NCBI GenBank assembly: GCA_014706295.1
Contig: JACSVZ010000016.1
Location: forward strand, 1,078,168 to 1,142,167
Source: Lycocorax pyrrhopterus obiensis
Taxonomy: Eukaryota; Chordata; Aves; Passeriformes; Paradisaeidae
Direction of reading: 5' to 3'
DNA length: 64,000 bases
Positions 40,101 to 47,094 of the stretch are shown here, piece after piece. The number at the start of each line of letters is the position of its first letter. Position 1 is the first letter of the stretch. The notes below the pieces were generated by a model, which was not told the origin of the DNA, did no database searches, and was given only the letters and a program-made list of their open reading frames with translations. The position numbers and the translations under genes are program-made.

Positions 40101-43100
40101 CTTGTATACAAGCACCATAGTCAGTATAAAGAAGGACTCAGAACCATACAATAGGAAGTAGAGGCATGGAGGAGAGAGAAATGGGAAGCAGAACTGCTCT
40201 TTCTGGCTCACTACAACACAAGTAATCTTTTTGAGGAAACACTAACAGCAAAGGGACAAAAACCAAAAGGGTCTCTTTGTATCAAAGCCTGGTCCTCACC
40301 TCTGCTCCCAAAATTATTCATAAACTTTATTCAAGCTTTTAAAATACAACACATGAGCAGAACATGCAGCAGAGCTCTGCACCACTCACATTTGATTCTG
40401 AAAACAGAAGTACCACGTTTCTTACAGACTTTTCTAGGGTTCTTTCACTAAAGCACCACTGCAAGCATTAGCTGAATTTACTTTGTCAAATCAGCCATCC
40501 TGTACAGGTGACAGACAAGGACACAGAGAGGTTACGGTCAAAAACATCCTCCTCTGACTTCTCCAAGGACTTTGCATACAACATTTTACTCAAAGGTAGC
40601 AGTCTTTACCTTCCAACATACCCCAACACTCAGCATTTCTGCAGCCCCATCTCCACCTTCTTCACTGCTTACTGGTCCCAGTTTCCTTCAATTCCCTCAA
40701 ACCTGCTGGTCCATCCAGGATCCTTACTGCCCTCCTCACTACAGACAAAAATACAGGTAAGTACTGGGGGGCTTGCTGACCTCTAAAAGGCAACTGCACT
40801 GTTCTCACTGAACTGTTTTTTTCAAAACCAACATACTAAAAAATCAGCTTAAGACAGGCACAGAGAACAGGAAATCCCAAACCAAATAGCTGGGAGGTTT
40901 AGAGATAAGCAATGGAAAACTGGATCTCAGAATGGGAAATGTTGGACAGTCTAAAAGTATGCAATGCTTCCTGGCCTGCCTGAAAGAAGCGTGATGCCCT
41001 TATTATGTGCTCTGCAAAACTGATGGACTTCTTGAGTATTCATTTCCTAGTTTCTAAATATTTGGGTTTTGAAGACGAAGAGGCAAGTAATCCTATTGTT
41101 CTCTGTGGAGGATCATAATTGAGTTTATGATAAAGAGAAAGTCTGTTGCTGATATAAGTTAGCACAGATTTAACACAGATGGGCCAGCTGAGCCAGAGAA
41201 CAGCCCGGTCTGAAGGATTCTCCCTCTCCTTTTCCATTGCTTAGCATTTGAGGGTTATTAAATCTGTCACAACCTTCACAAACAAAAGGTGTGCTGTGTT
41301 TTCATCAGTCTCAGAGCTCTGGGGTTTCTGCATGTGTGCCCAGCTATCTGAAAACAGTTTTATGAGCCTTGAGAAAACACAACAAATACTTTTTATAATT
41401 GAGGCACATATGCAATACCAAATGAGAATGCACATGCAGCTTCAGTTACATCCAGAGTGATCCAGGAATATGGATGTATTCCCTAGATGCTACACCTGGA
41501 GAGGGACACATCTGTGCCATAAATGACAGCAAGCCTCAGGGCAAGTGCAGAGCCAGCAGCCCAGTGCCTTGTGCCCACTGCTGAGGGGACCAGCTGCCTC
41601 CACATCCTCTGCCTCCCCAAAACAGCTCTTCTCTCCCAGGGTCTTTGGTTCTGGGCACCTGCACAAGGCAAGGGTTGTGTGGCTGCATGGAGAGCAGAGC
41701 TCTGGTAGACATGGAGCACATGTCCATAGAAGGCAGGATGGGAGCAAACTAACACACAGCTAGGTGGGAACAGGGGAACACAACCTGCCAAGGCACCACA
41801 CTGAGAAGCCACTTGGCAGCATAAATGCATCCCATTTCCAAGCATTATATAAAATCTGTCACAAAGCCAGTGTCGCACTTCATCAAACACATTTTTGTTT
41901 GAAGCTCACGAGTTAGAAAATTTTGTAAATTAATGTACAAGGCAAGAATAGATATTACAAGACTAGAGATTTTGGAGCTGTTTAATTCTACACTCTCTGG
42001 GGAAAAAGATTCTTTCCCTTGCTGAAATATCAGAATACCATTTTCTGTAAGCAAAGTTGCCCAGAGCAACAACAGAAACTCTTGGAGAGCCTGGTCTAAA
42101 AGGATCTCAGCACCATCATGCAGGGTCAGACACACCCCACATACCCTCTTTCAGAACTCCACCAAATTTTGGGGAAAAGTGGCCAGTTTTGAAAACATGC
42201 ACATTATGCTCCAACTGGAAGCAGCTGTGAAAGTTCACTTCCAACCTGGGCACTTTTTCAGTGCCTATGTGAAAGGTGGATTTTGGAAATTGAAGTCCTC
42301 TCTACAGTTACTGCCTACTTGGAAGTATGGCAACAAGTTTTGTTGAAATTTGGCAGTTGTTACCAAATGAAAAGCACTGAGTGCTCAACAGACAGCCCTG
42401 GCTTCCCTCTAAAGCAGGCTCCCATCAAGACCCTTTTTCCTGGGAAAACCTACTCCTCACCTGAGATACAAGCAATGCAGACTCCACATGATTCCATGCA
42501 ATGGGGACAGGGAAAGCAAAACTAAATTCTCTGAGATTCTGTCCTTCGTCCCATGGAGGATAGCTCTCTTTAGGAACCAGTGATGAGGAGGACAACAAAG
42601 GCTGCTCAGAGATGGGAAAGGGAGAGGTGGAAGAATCAGTTCTCACTGAACTGCTGAGAGGCAATCCAATACTTGGTCCCAGAAATAAAGTAATTATTTA
42701 TACTTATTAAAGTAATTATTACTACCCCCTATTATAAGGGACCCATTTAAACCACAAGCAAACGGTCTACAGGAGCACCAGCAGGAAAAGATCAAGCTCA
42801 AAGGTGAAACTGCATGTCAGGACCTATTTTATTTTCTCATGGGTTTCAGTTTCCTTTTTTTGGTTGTATTTAAATAAAGGCTACATTTCTGCCAGGCTGA
42901 ACACATTATTTCACACTGCAGCATTCAAGGCACAATGCATCAGATGTAATTTACCACCAATCCCCCCACCATTTCCCCATGTTTGTTTTACTCACTATCC
43001 CATCAAAAGTTTGGTTTTCTTACCTTTATTACTTCTGGGGCCTGCTGAATTGAAGCTGGAACAGAGTCTCTGGAGGCAGCCCCAACATGGCTTTTTTGCC

Positions 43101-44964
43101 CTGCAAGGAGGGACTGTGAAGGAGTTGCTAAAGTTTCCTGGAGAATTTGCATCACTTCCCTCTCCTTGGACAAACTTCCCTTGCCTGTCTGGAATTCCAC
43201 CAGCTCCTGGGCAAAGTCCTCAATGCTTCCCAGGATACGCAGTAAAAGAGCTTTGTCATCCTCTTCCATTTTATGACCATTTGTTTCCATGATTTTTGAC
43301 AAAGAAGAAGGGGGATCAGCAGGTTTACTTTTGGGTTCAAGAGCCAGAGGTAGAGCCTGCCTACCCTGCCTGCCGGACACCTGCAGAGAGGCAGGTTCAC
43401 CCTCCTTCCGAGAGGGTTCCCTCAGAGTACTCTCCATTTTCTGTGAGAAGCTCTCCAAGTCCAGCAGCAGTTTGTCTATCTCCTCCTTGTCCACCCTACT
43501 GCATGTCTGGGCCCCCTTGGGGACAGCAGCTTGGGCACCACGCAACACAGGATCCGACACTGGTTTTAAAGGAGCCGTTTTCTCAGGAGCATCTCCCGCC
43601 CTGGCCCGCTCTGCTTTAGCATCAGCAGGAAGGTCTGAACCAGCAGCTGGCTGGTAGCTGCGCTCCAGGCTCTGCCAGCCCCCCTTCTGCTCTGCCTTCT
43701 TCCCTGTCCCTGCTGTTCTGTCCCCATCAGACTCCTCCTCGATGTACAGTGCCTCGGTGGCAGACATGCGGTCGCAGGGGCTTGGGGCTGGTGACTGAGG
43801 TAGAGCATCTTTCACAGCTCTCACGCTGCTCTCTGGAGGGACACTGGGCAGGGAGTTAGAGGTGAAGCTCACAGTACCTGTTTGGATGGACTGGGAGGTG
43901 CTTGTCACCTCACCCTGACCTGGTAGAATGAGAGGAACTGCACCAGAGGATGGCAGCTGAATGATATCTTCATACCTGGGCGGCTGCTCATCACCAAATA
44001 CCAGGGGAACGGAAGTTTGCTGCAAGCCATGGAAACAGTTCACCAGCTCTGCCCAGTCACTTGCTTCCCTCTGCCCCGCTGGCTTCAGCTCAAAAGGCAG
44101 CTTTTTCAGGTAGGAGGAAAATCTTGTCATCAGATTCATGTATATCATCTCTGAGTTAGCCAGGGGGTCGCTGCTGTTCCCTCCGCCAACGCCATCTGCA
44201 GACTTCTTCTTGATGCAGTGTTTGATTATATCTGTGCACTTTTTCAGATCCTCTGAGCACTTGAGCAAGATGTCCAGGCACACCTTAATATCCCCACCAG
44301 AAGAACCATCCAGCTTGTGTTTTTCTAAAATCTGGGTAATGAAGTTTTCTTCGGGGAAGGAATGAGGGGAGAAGGGAACCACAGGATTCATGGTGACTTC
44401 CGGAGCATCATTGCTCTCCTGCCATTTCTCCACAGGTGAGGGACTCTGCAAAAAGCCACATGGAGGGCAGTTCTCATCATTGTTGAAGTGCCCATAAATC
44501 AGGTCAAAATCAAAGGATCGTCTGCTGAAAGATTCTGACCGAACTTTCCTTCCCTTTCTGTAGGCCACATGACTGGAAGAGTTTTTGAGCTTTTCAAAGG
44601 AGAATTCCTTTATTTTACCACTGGCAAGGTTTATTGCCTCACCAGTAATGTCTTTTAAACTGCTGGAGGCTTGCACTGAAGAGCCCTTCTTGATTCTTGG
44701 ATTATTTGGGAGAATTTGGTGATAGTCCTCATTTCCAGCCAAGGCAAGACCATTTTCAGGAACAGGAATTTTATGGTCCAGGTTGGCATTTTGGACACTG
44801 AGCTCTGCACAGACACTGTGGTGGGCAACTATGCAGGTGAGTCCCTGTTTGAGCAGCTGGCAGGAGCCTGTGCAGTAGTGCACGGTGTGCTGGGAGTGCT
44901 GCTCTATCACCACGCTGCTGTAGCAGTTCACTGAAGTCACCATCAGCCTGTAGGTCGCTGCCAT
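6889..44964 (-). CDS. PPP2R3A: PPP2R3A, PP2A regulatory subunit B'' alpha, long isoform PR130 (complete, 13 coding exons)
   Basis: Regulatory B'' subunit that binds the PP2A scaffold and catalytic core and directs substrate choice and location, with calcium sensing through EF-hands. Minus-strand join: 44964-43024, 30328-30068, 27823-27720, 25271-25169, 23402-23328, 18356-18270, 16092-15936, 14430-14382, 13906-13817, 12859-12684, 12211-12093, 11329-11223, 6985-6889. The total is 3366 nt, or 1121 residues plus stop; human PR130 is about 1150. Every junction is GT-AG and every phase fits. The start ATG has G at -3 and +4 and an in-frame stop upstream (45070-45072). EF-hand loop 1 is at residues 891-902 ([12 protein letters not shown]) and loop 2, canonical, at 965-976 ([12 protein letters not shown]). 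Residues 640-1090 align closely with the human protein as I recall it. The last about 30 residues diverge and end about 10 earlier than human. Confidence 0.96.
6986..11222 (-). other. PPP2R3A intron 12 (4.2 kb)
   Basis: Donor gtgagc, acceptor gcag. No gene, RNA or repeat family recognised inside. Open frames seen here have no domain content. Confidence 0.6.
11223..11329 (-). CDS. PPP2R3A: PPP2R3A coding exon 12
   Basis: Encodes residues 1055-1090, opening [20 protein letters not shown]. Acceptor ctttag, donor gtgagc. The acidic, Trp-containing segment matches human PR72/PR130 closely. Codons here are much more GC-rich than in neighbouring exons, with several CpG. Confidence 0.95.
11330..12092 (-). 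other. PPP2R3A intron 11
   Basis: Donor gtataa, acceptor ttag. It contains the (AAAC)5 simple repeat at 11796-11815 and nothing else recognised. Confidence 0.6.
11796..11815. repeat. Microsatellite (AAAC)5
   Basis: Five perfect AAAC units inside a PPP2R3A intron. Ordinary simple repeat, potentially length-polymorphic. Confidence 0.9.
12093..12211 (-). CDS. PPP2R3A: PPP2R3A coding exon 11
   Basis: Encodes residues 1015-1054, including [20 protein letters not shown] and FAVQK at the end. Acceptor ctgtag, donor gtataa. Very close to human, as expected for the structured C-terminal lobe after EF-hand 2. Confidence 0.96.
12212..12683 (-). other. PPP2R3A intron 10
   Basis: Donor gtaagt, acceptor ctgtag. 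About 470 bases with no feature recognised. Confidence 0.6.
12684..12859 (-). CDS. PPP2R3A: PPP2R3A coding exon 10 (EF-hand 2)
   Basis: Encodes residues 956-1015. It carries the canonical EF-hand loop [12 protein letters not shown] (965-976), with acidic residues at loop positions 1, 3 and 5, Gly at 6 and Glu at 12, so calcium binding should be intact. The following [16 protein letters not shown] segment is near-identical to human. Acceptor cccag, donor gtaagt. Confidence 0.97.
12860..13816 (-). other. PPP2R3A intron 9
   Basis: Donor gtgaga, acceptor cccag. About 960 bases, no feature recognised. Confidence 0.6.
13817..13906 (-). CDS. PPP2R3A: PPP2R3A coding exon 9
   Basis: Encodes residues 926-956, with [20 protein letters not shown] as its conserved core. 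Two AG acceptors lie two bases apart (13907-13908 and 13905-13906); only the upstream one keeps the frame with exon 8, giving Arg-Gly at the junction. Donor gtgaga. Confidence 0.94.
13907..14381 (-). other. PPP2R3A intron 8
   Basis: Donor gtgagg, acceptor tctag. No feature recognised in about 475 bases. Confidence 0.6.
14382..14430 (-). CDS. PPP2R3A: PPP2R3A coding exon 8 (49-bp small exon)
   Basis: Too short to show as an open frame. It reads [16 protein letters not shown] in the frame set by its neighbours, matching the human [11 protein letters not shown]. Acceptor ttccag, donor gtgagg. Phases are 2 nt in and 2 nt out, consistent with exons 7 and 9. Confidence 0.93.
14431..15935 (-). other. 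PPP2R3A intron 7
   Basis: Donor gtatgc, acceptor ttccag. About 1.5 kb with no repeat or gene recognised. Confidence 0.6.
15936..16092 (-). CDS. PPP2R3A: PPP2R3A coding exon 7 (EF-hand 1)
   Basis: Encodes residues 858-910, with [20 protein letters not shown] followed by the first EF-hand loop [12 protein letters not shown] (891-902). The loop has Asp at positions 1, 3, 5 and 12, Tyr at 7 and His at 4, a slightly non-canonical loop shared with human. Acceptor tttcag, donor gtatgc. Confidence 0.97.
16093..18269 (-). other. PPP2R3A intron 6
   Basis: Donor gtacgt, acceptor tttcag. About 2.2 kb with no repeat family or gene recognised. Confidence 0.6.
18270..18356 (-). CDS. PPP2R3A: PPP2R3A coding exon 6
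   Basis: Exactly 29 codons in phase 0, residues 829-857: [20 protein letters not shown] then ELRKSNFLQ. Nearly identical to human. Acceptor ttgcag, donor gtacgt. Being in phase on both sides, it could be skipped without a frameshift, removing 29 residues just before EF-hand 1. Confidence 0.96.
19690..19855 (+). mobile_element. Ancient CR1/L3-like LINE 3' end
   Basis: The segment aatcactgagcaatgctctg, then a gtggcctgtgcagcac block and aggtcagactaggtaatta, ending tttctggtctta, follows the 3' end of old amniote CR1/L3-type LINEs (the aggtcagactagatgatca signature). Several substitutions mark it as an old insertion. Family name is from memory; boundaries are approximate. Confidence 0.6.
20528..20610 (-). 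mobile_element. CR1 LINE 3' fragment
   Basis: Plus-strand cacagaacatcctgagttgg followed by ggatcatggagtcaaattct is the reverse complement of a CR1 3' end. Short and diverged. Confidence 0.6.
23328..23402 (-). CDS. PPP2R3A: PPP2R3A coding exon 5
   Basis: 25 codons, phase 0, residues 804-828: [20 protein letters not shown] then RYITT. Matches human with one change (DVVDTHPG). Acceptor ttgcag, donor gtaggc. Too short to stand out as an open frame. Confidence 0.96.
23403..25168 (-). other. PPP2R3A intron 4
   Basis: Donor gtactg, acceptor ttgcag. It contains a 21-bp tandem repeat at 23966-24028. The stretch 24620-24850 faintly resembles an old CR1/L3 body (cctgaatattaggaaaaaa), but I would not annotate it on that alone. 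Confidence 0.55.
23966..24028. repeat. Imperfect 21-bp tandem repeat, 3 copies
   Basis: Three adjacent 21-bp units, each opening caaatcc or cagatcc; copies two and three are the most alike (cagatcctggatgaa versus cagatcctgtatgaa). The period is a multiple of three, so one forward frame reads a 7-residue repeat, but there is no sign that it is translated. Confidence 0.75.
25169..25271 (-). CDS. PPP2R3A: PPP2R3A coding exon 4
   Basis: Encodes residues 769-803, with [20 protein letters not shown] and [10 protein letters not shown]. Conserved with human though less strictly at its start. Acceptor tcgcag, donor gtactg, 1 nt carried in to complete a Lys codon. Confidence 0.95.
25272..27719 (-). 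other. PPP2R3A intron 3
   Basis: Donor gtgagt, acceptor tcgcag. It contains a probable old CR1/L3 fragment at about 26720-26910. Confidence 0.6.
26720..26910 (+). mobile_element. Probable ancient CR1/L3-like LINE fragment
   Basis: The run agggacatgaccacagtctg, caaatatctgaacgatgtga, then an attgtctgtgtcaagacaa block is similar to the part of old CR1/L3 LINEs upstream of the 3' terminus. Heavily diverged; the call rests on my recall of the consensus. Confidence 0.4.
27720..27823 (-). CDS. PPP2R3A: PPP2R3A coding exon 3
   Basis: Encodes residues 735-769: [20 protein letters not shown] then a block ending SFVSMWRK. The [10 protein letters not shown] motif is a hallmark of the B''/PR72 family. 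Acceptor ttacag, donor gtgagt. Confidence 0.97.
27824..30067 (-). other. PPP2R3A intron 2
   Basis: Donor gtaacc, acceptor ttacag. A CR1 tail sits at its very 5' end (30013-30059). The rest has no feature recognised. Confidence 0.6.
30013..30059 (-). mobile_element. CR1 LINE tail abutting a PPP2R3A splice donor
   Basis: Plus-strand agaatcacagaatcattaag, then gttagaaaagacctccaag and accat, is the reverse complement of a CR1 terminus, so the element reads in the same direction as PPP2R3A. Only about 47 bases remain. Its truncated 5' edge lies about 8 bases inside the intron from the donor of coding exon 2. Confidence 0.8.
30068..30328 (-). CDS. PPP2R3A: PPP2R3A coding exon 2 (first exon shared by PR130 and PR72)
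   Basis: 87 codons in phase 0, residues 648-734 of PR130 or 45-131 of PR72. It begins [18 protein letters not shown], a Pro/Ser-rich linker, then the conserved [14 protein letters not shown] and a helical segment ending CEMGKIAK. It receives splices from either 43024 or 36980, both in phase. Acceptor tttcag; donor gtaacc is weaker than the others. Confidence 0.96.
30329..36979 (-). other. Intron between the PR72 first exon and coding exon 2
   Basis: Donor gtttgg, acceptor tttcag. No repeat family recognised. A stop-free forward frame of 249 codons lies at 35383-36132 with no ATG start and no known domain. A GC box and an inverted CCAAT box lie at 36075-36115. Otherwise nothing supported. Confidence 0.5.
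36980..37111 (-). CDS. PPP2R3A: PPP2R3A alternative first exon, PR72-specific
   Basis: 44 codons from ATG to the donor. The protein starts [20 protein letters not shown], continues with a segment containing [17 protein letters not shown] and ends QQAQ. This matches the human PR72 N-terminus as I recall it with only a few changes. Two ATGs are adjacent; the first is taken. The donor gtttgg is atypical but the exon ends at the expected residue and the phase fits coding exon 2. Confidence 0.93.
37112..37240 (-). promoter_or_regulatory. Presumed PR72 promoter and 5' UTR
   Basis: An isoform with its own first coding exon needs a start site here. On the minus strand a TATA-like tgtaaaaaatc (about 37210-37220) lies about 100 bases upstream of the ATG, and an E-box CATCTG (37129-37134) is nearby. 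There is no CpG island, which suits a tissue-restricted promoter. Inferred only. Confidence 0.35.
37241..43023 (-). other. PPP2R3A intron 1 of the coding region, upstream of the PR72 promoter
   Basis: Donor of the PR130 exon is gtaaga. About 5.8 kb with no gene or recognisable repeat family. Largely AT-rich. Confidence 0.5.
43024..44964 (-). CDS. PPP2R3A: PPP2R3A coding exon 1, PR130-specific N-terminal region (647 residues)
   Basis: One large exon encoding residues 1-647, starting [20 protein letters not shown]. Conserved islands against human lie in fast-changing sequence: 104-145 ([31 protein letters not shown]), 225-254 ([20 protein letters not shown]), 327-337 ([10 protein letters not shown]), 405-414 ([11 protein letters not shown]), 494-517 ([19 protein letters not shown]) and 560-611 ([28 protein letters not shown]). 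The islands look like short helices and linear docking motifs; the rest is low-complexity and probably disordered. In mammals this region adds partners such as the adhesion protein LPP. The donor gtaaga joins coding exon 2 in phase 0. Confidence 0.96.
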
Positions 44965-45455
44965 AGCACAGACCACGCCGGGAAGTGAAGCTGCAAAACT
45001 CACCATGAACTTCACAGGGAAAAGTTCACTTGTCACAGCCACACCAGATTGGATGAAAACATTCAAAAGTCAGTTGGAAACATCCAAACTGTGTGAAGAG
45101 CTACTGCCTTGGAAAGCCTTGGAGAAGTCTGGAGTGGTTTCAGCAGTACAGTTATAACAACCAGTGCAACTTGCATATGGTATAACTTAAGGCACCTTGA
45201 TGCTCGTATTCCATGCAGAAAGCCTTGCTCAGCAGAGGTGCAGCACGAGCTGCTCCATTTCCAATGGTCCAGGTAGCTTTTCCAGCAAGGGACACGAAAT
45301 CCAGTCAGTTCTTAGGCAGAAGTGACGAGCCTGTTCAACCCCTTTTCTCTCTTTTTGGGTGGGTCAGTAAAAGGTAGACAATCCAGTAGCATGTACAGAC
45401 AAAAAATCCACAGTGTGCTTGGGAGATTCCTCTCTCACACTGGTGACACAGGTCC
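44965..45455 (-). other. PPP2R3A: Probable 5' UTR part of the PR130 exon
   Basis: The reading frame meets a stop (45070-45072) upstream of the ATG. Working back on the minus strand, a strong acceptor (tttatttctgttgcag) puts the exon start at 45455. A weaker acceptor at 45129-45130 is the alternative. The acceptor choice is inferred. Confidence 0.45.
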
Positions 45456-46950
45456 CTGCAACAGAAATAAAGGTGACAGTCATTACGATTGCCATGTATT
45501 ATGCAGCCTTGTCTACTACCGAACATCTGGCACCAGACAGAACAACCAGCACACAGGCCTGCACAGAACAGAGTAGGCTGATATTCTTCCTTCACTCAGA
45601 TCTACCATATAAGAACAGTGCTGAGGAGCTCGCCTATATTTATACACAGGCTGTCTGTGTGCTGCCATTTTAACAGCTCTATTTTAGCCACTCATTAATT
45701 TTTTTCAGACTTGCTTTTTTTCCTCCCCAGACCGAGCAAAACATTACCTTTAATTCTAATAGAGCAAAGCATTTTGATCCTGTTGTGAATTTCTGCCTTT
45801 CATTTTCCAAGGCTCTAAAGATAAGGCAAAGGGCAGCAGAGAAAAACACGTTCAGGATTTCCAAGCTCTCTGGATTATAAAAAGCTGCAAAAAGCCTGCA
45901 GCAAAGTAGCCGAATGCCTCTAAGAATGCACAGTCTTTAGTAAAGGCCACATTGGCTTCCATTAGCCTTTCACCAAAGTCTCTGGGACCATAGCAATATA
46001 TTTTAAGGAGGAATAACTGTTTCTCTTACAACTCATAAATAGCAGCATACTTAATACAGTAAGTCCACTGCTGTAGACACTGAGGATAGTAACATTTGTG
46101 TAAAGGTTAAGCCTATGAAAACTAGGAGTTGAGTGTTTTACACTTAGCACAGTCATTTCCAGCTGCATTTCCTATCATCATGGTCAGAACTGCACCAGAA
46201 AAAAACCCCAAAGCTGTTTAACTTTGTTATGAAAAAAAAGGAAATCTCAGATTTACAGGTCTTTAATTTTAGACATAGACTCATCTTTCTTTAATACATG
46301 AACAATCAAATGAAAACATCCCAGTGAAATTCTGAGCACCCTCTATTCCTGTACAAACAGAAATCTATTTAATAAAACATTATTATACCACACAGCTAAG
46401 TCACTCCACAGCACGGGTTTATTTTGGTATATTCAAAGGTGAATGTCCAGCACTGCAAAAGGCCAGGCCTGCACCTGATGAAAGCACTGCCCTCCACACA
46501 GATCCATCCCACCAACTTAGCTCAGAGCCTGGATAAGCACAGCACACACAAGGCAAGTGCCCTAAGAGTTTGGTGCTGTTGTAATTATCAACTGGGGAGA
46601 GCACAAGTCTAAACATTCACATTTTACATATTTTAAAGCCTTAATTTAAAATTGAGAAGCACTGATCAAGAGTGTTCAACGGAATTTGTGATGTGCCATG
46701 CCTGCTCATTGCAGTTATGTGGAGTGGCACAGGCAAAGAACCCTTCCTACTTTGTTCTTTGGATTATATACGGCATTGAAACAATTGCATGCAAGATGAA
46801 GAGCTAACTGCCATGCTGGGCTCTGTAACAGGCTGCCACCTGCCCATCCCAGCTGTGGGCCAAGCACCTCCTCAGCTCCTCCTGTCCTGGCCTGCTCCCC
46901 TCCACACCCACTGGCACTGCCCCAAAGCCCCTCCGGCTCAGGAGGGCCCT

Positions 46951-47094
46951 CCCGAGGGATGAGCAGAGGTATGAGGTGTGCCCCTTCCCGAGGGAACAGC
47001 AGTGGTACCAGCTGTGCCCCTTCCCCAGGGATGAGCAGTGGTACAAGGTGTGCCCCTTGCCCAGGGACGAGCACAGGTACCAGGTGTGCCCCAG
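46951..47094. repeat. 36-bp minisatellite, 4 copies
   Basis: Four head-to-tail units starting at 46951, 46987, 47023 and 47059. Each has an agggatgagcag-like block, a ggtaccag-like block and gtgtgcccctt. Units differ by a few substitutions but not by length. The period of 36 keeps several frames open on both strands, giving 12-residue repeats (CPFPRDEQWYKV in one forward frame). GC-rich relative to the flanks. Confidence 0.9.

Noticed and set aside
45072..45129. Upstream extension of the PR130 start to earlier non-ATG codons
   Set aside because: An in-frame stop at 45070-45072 limits the extension, and residues before MAATYRL have no match to the human protein.
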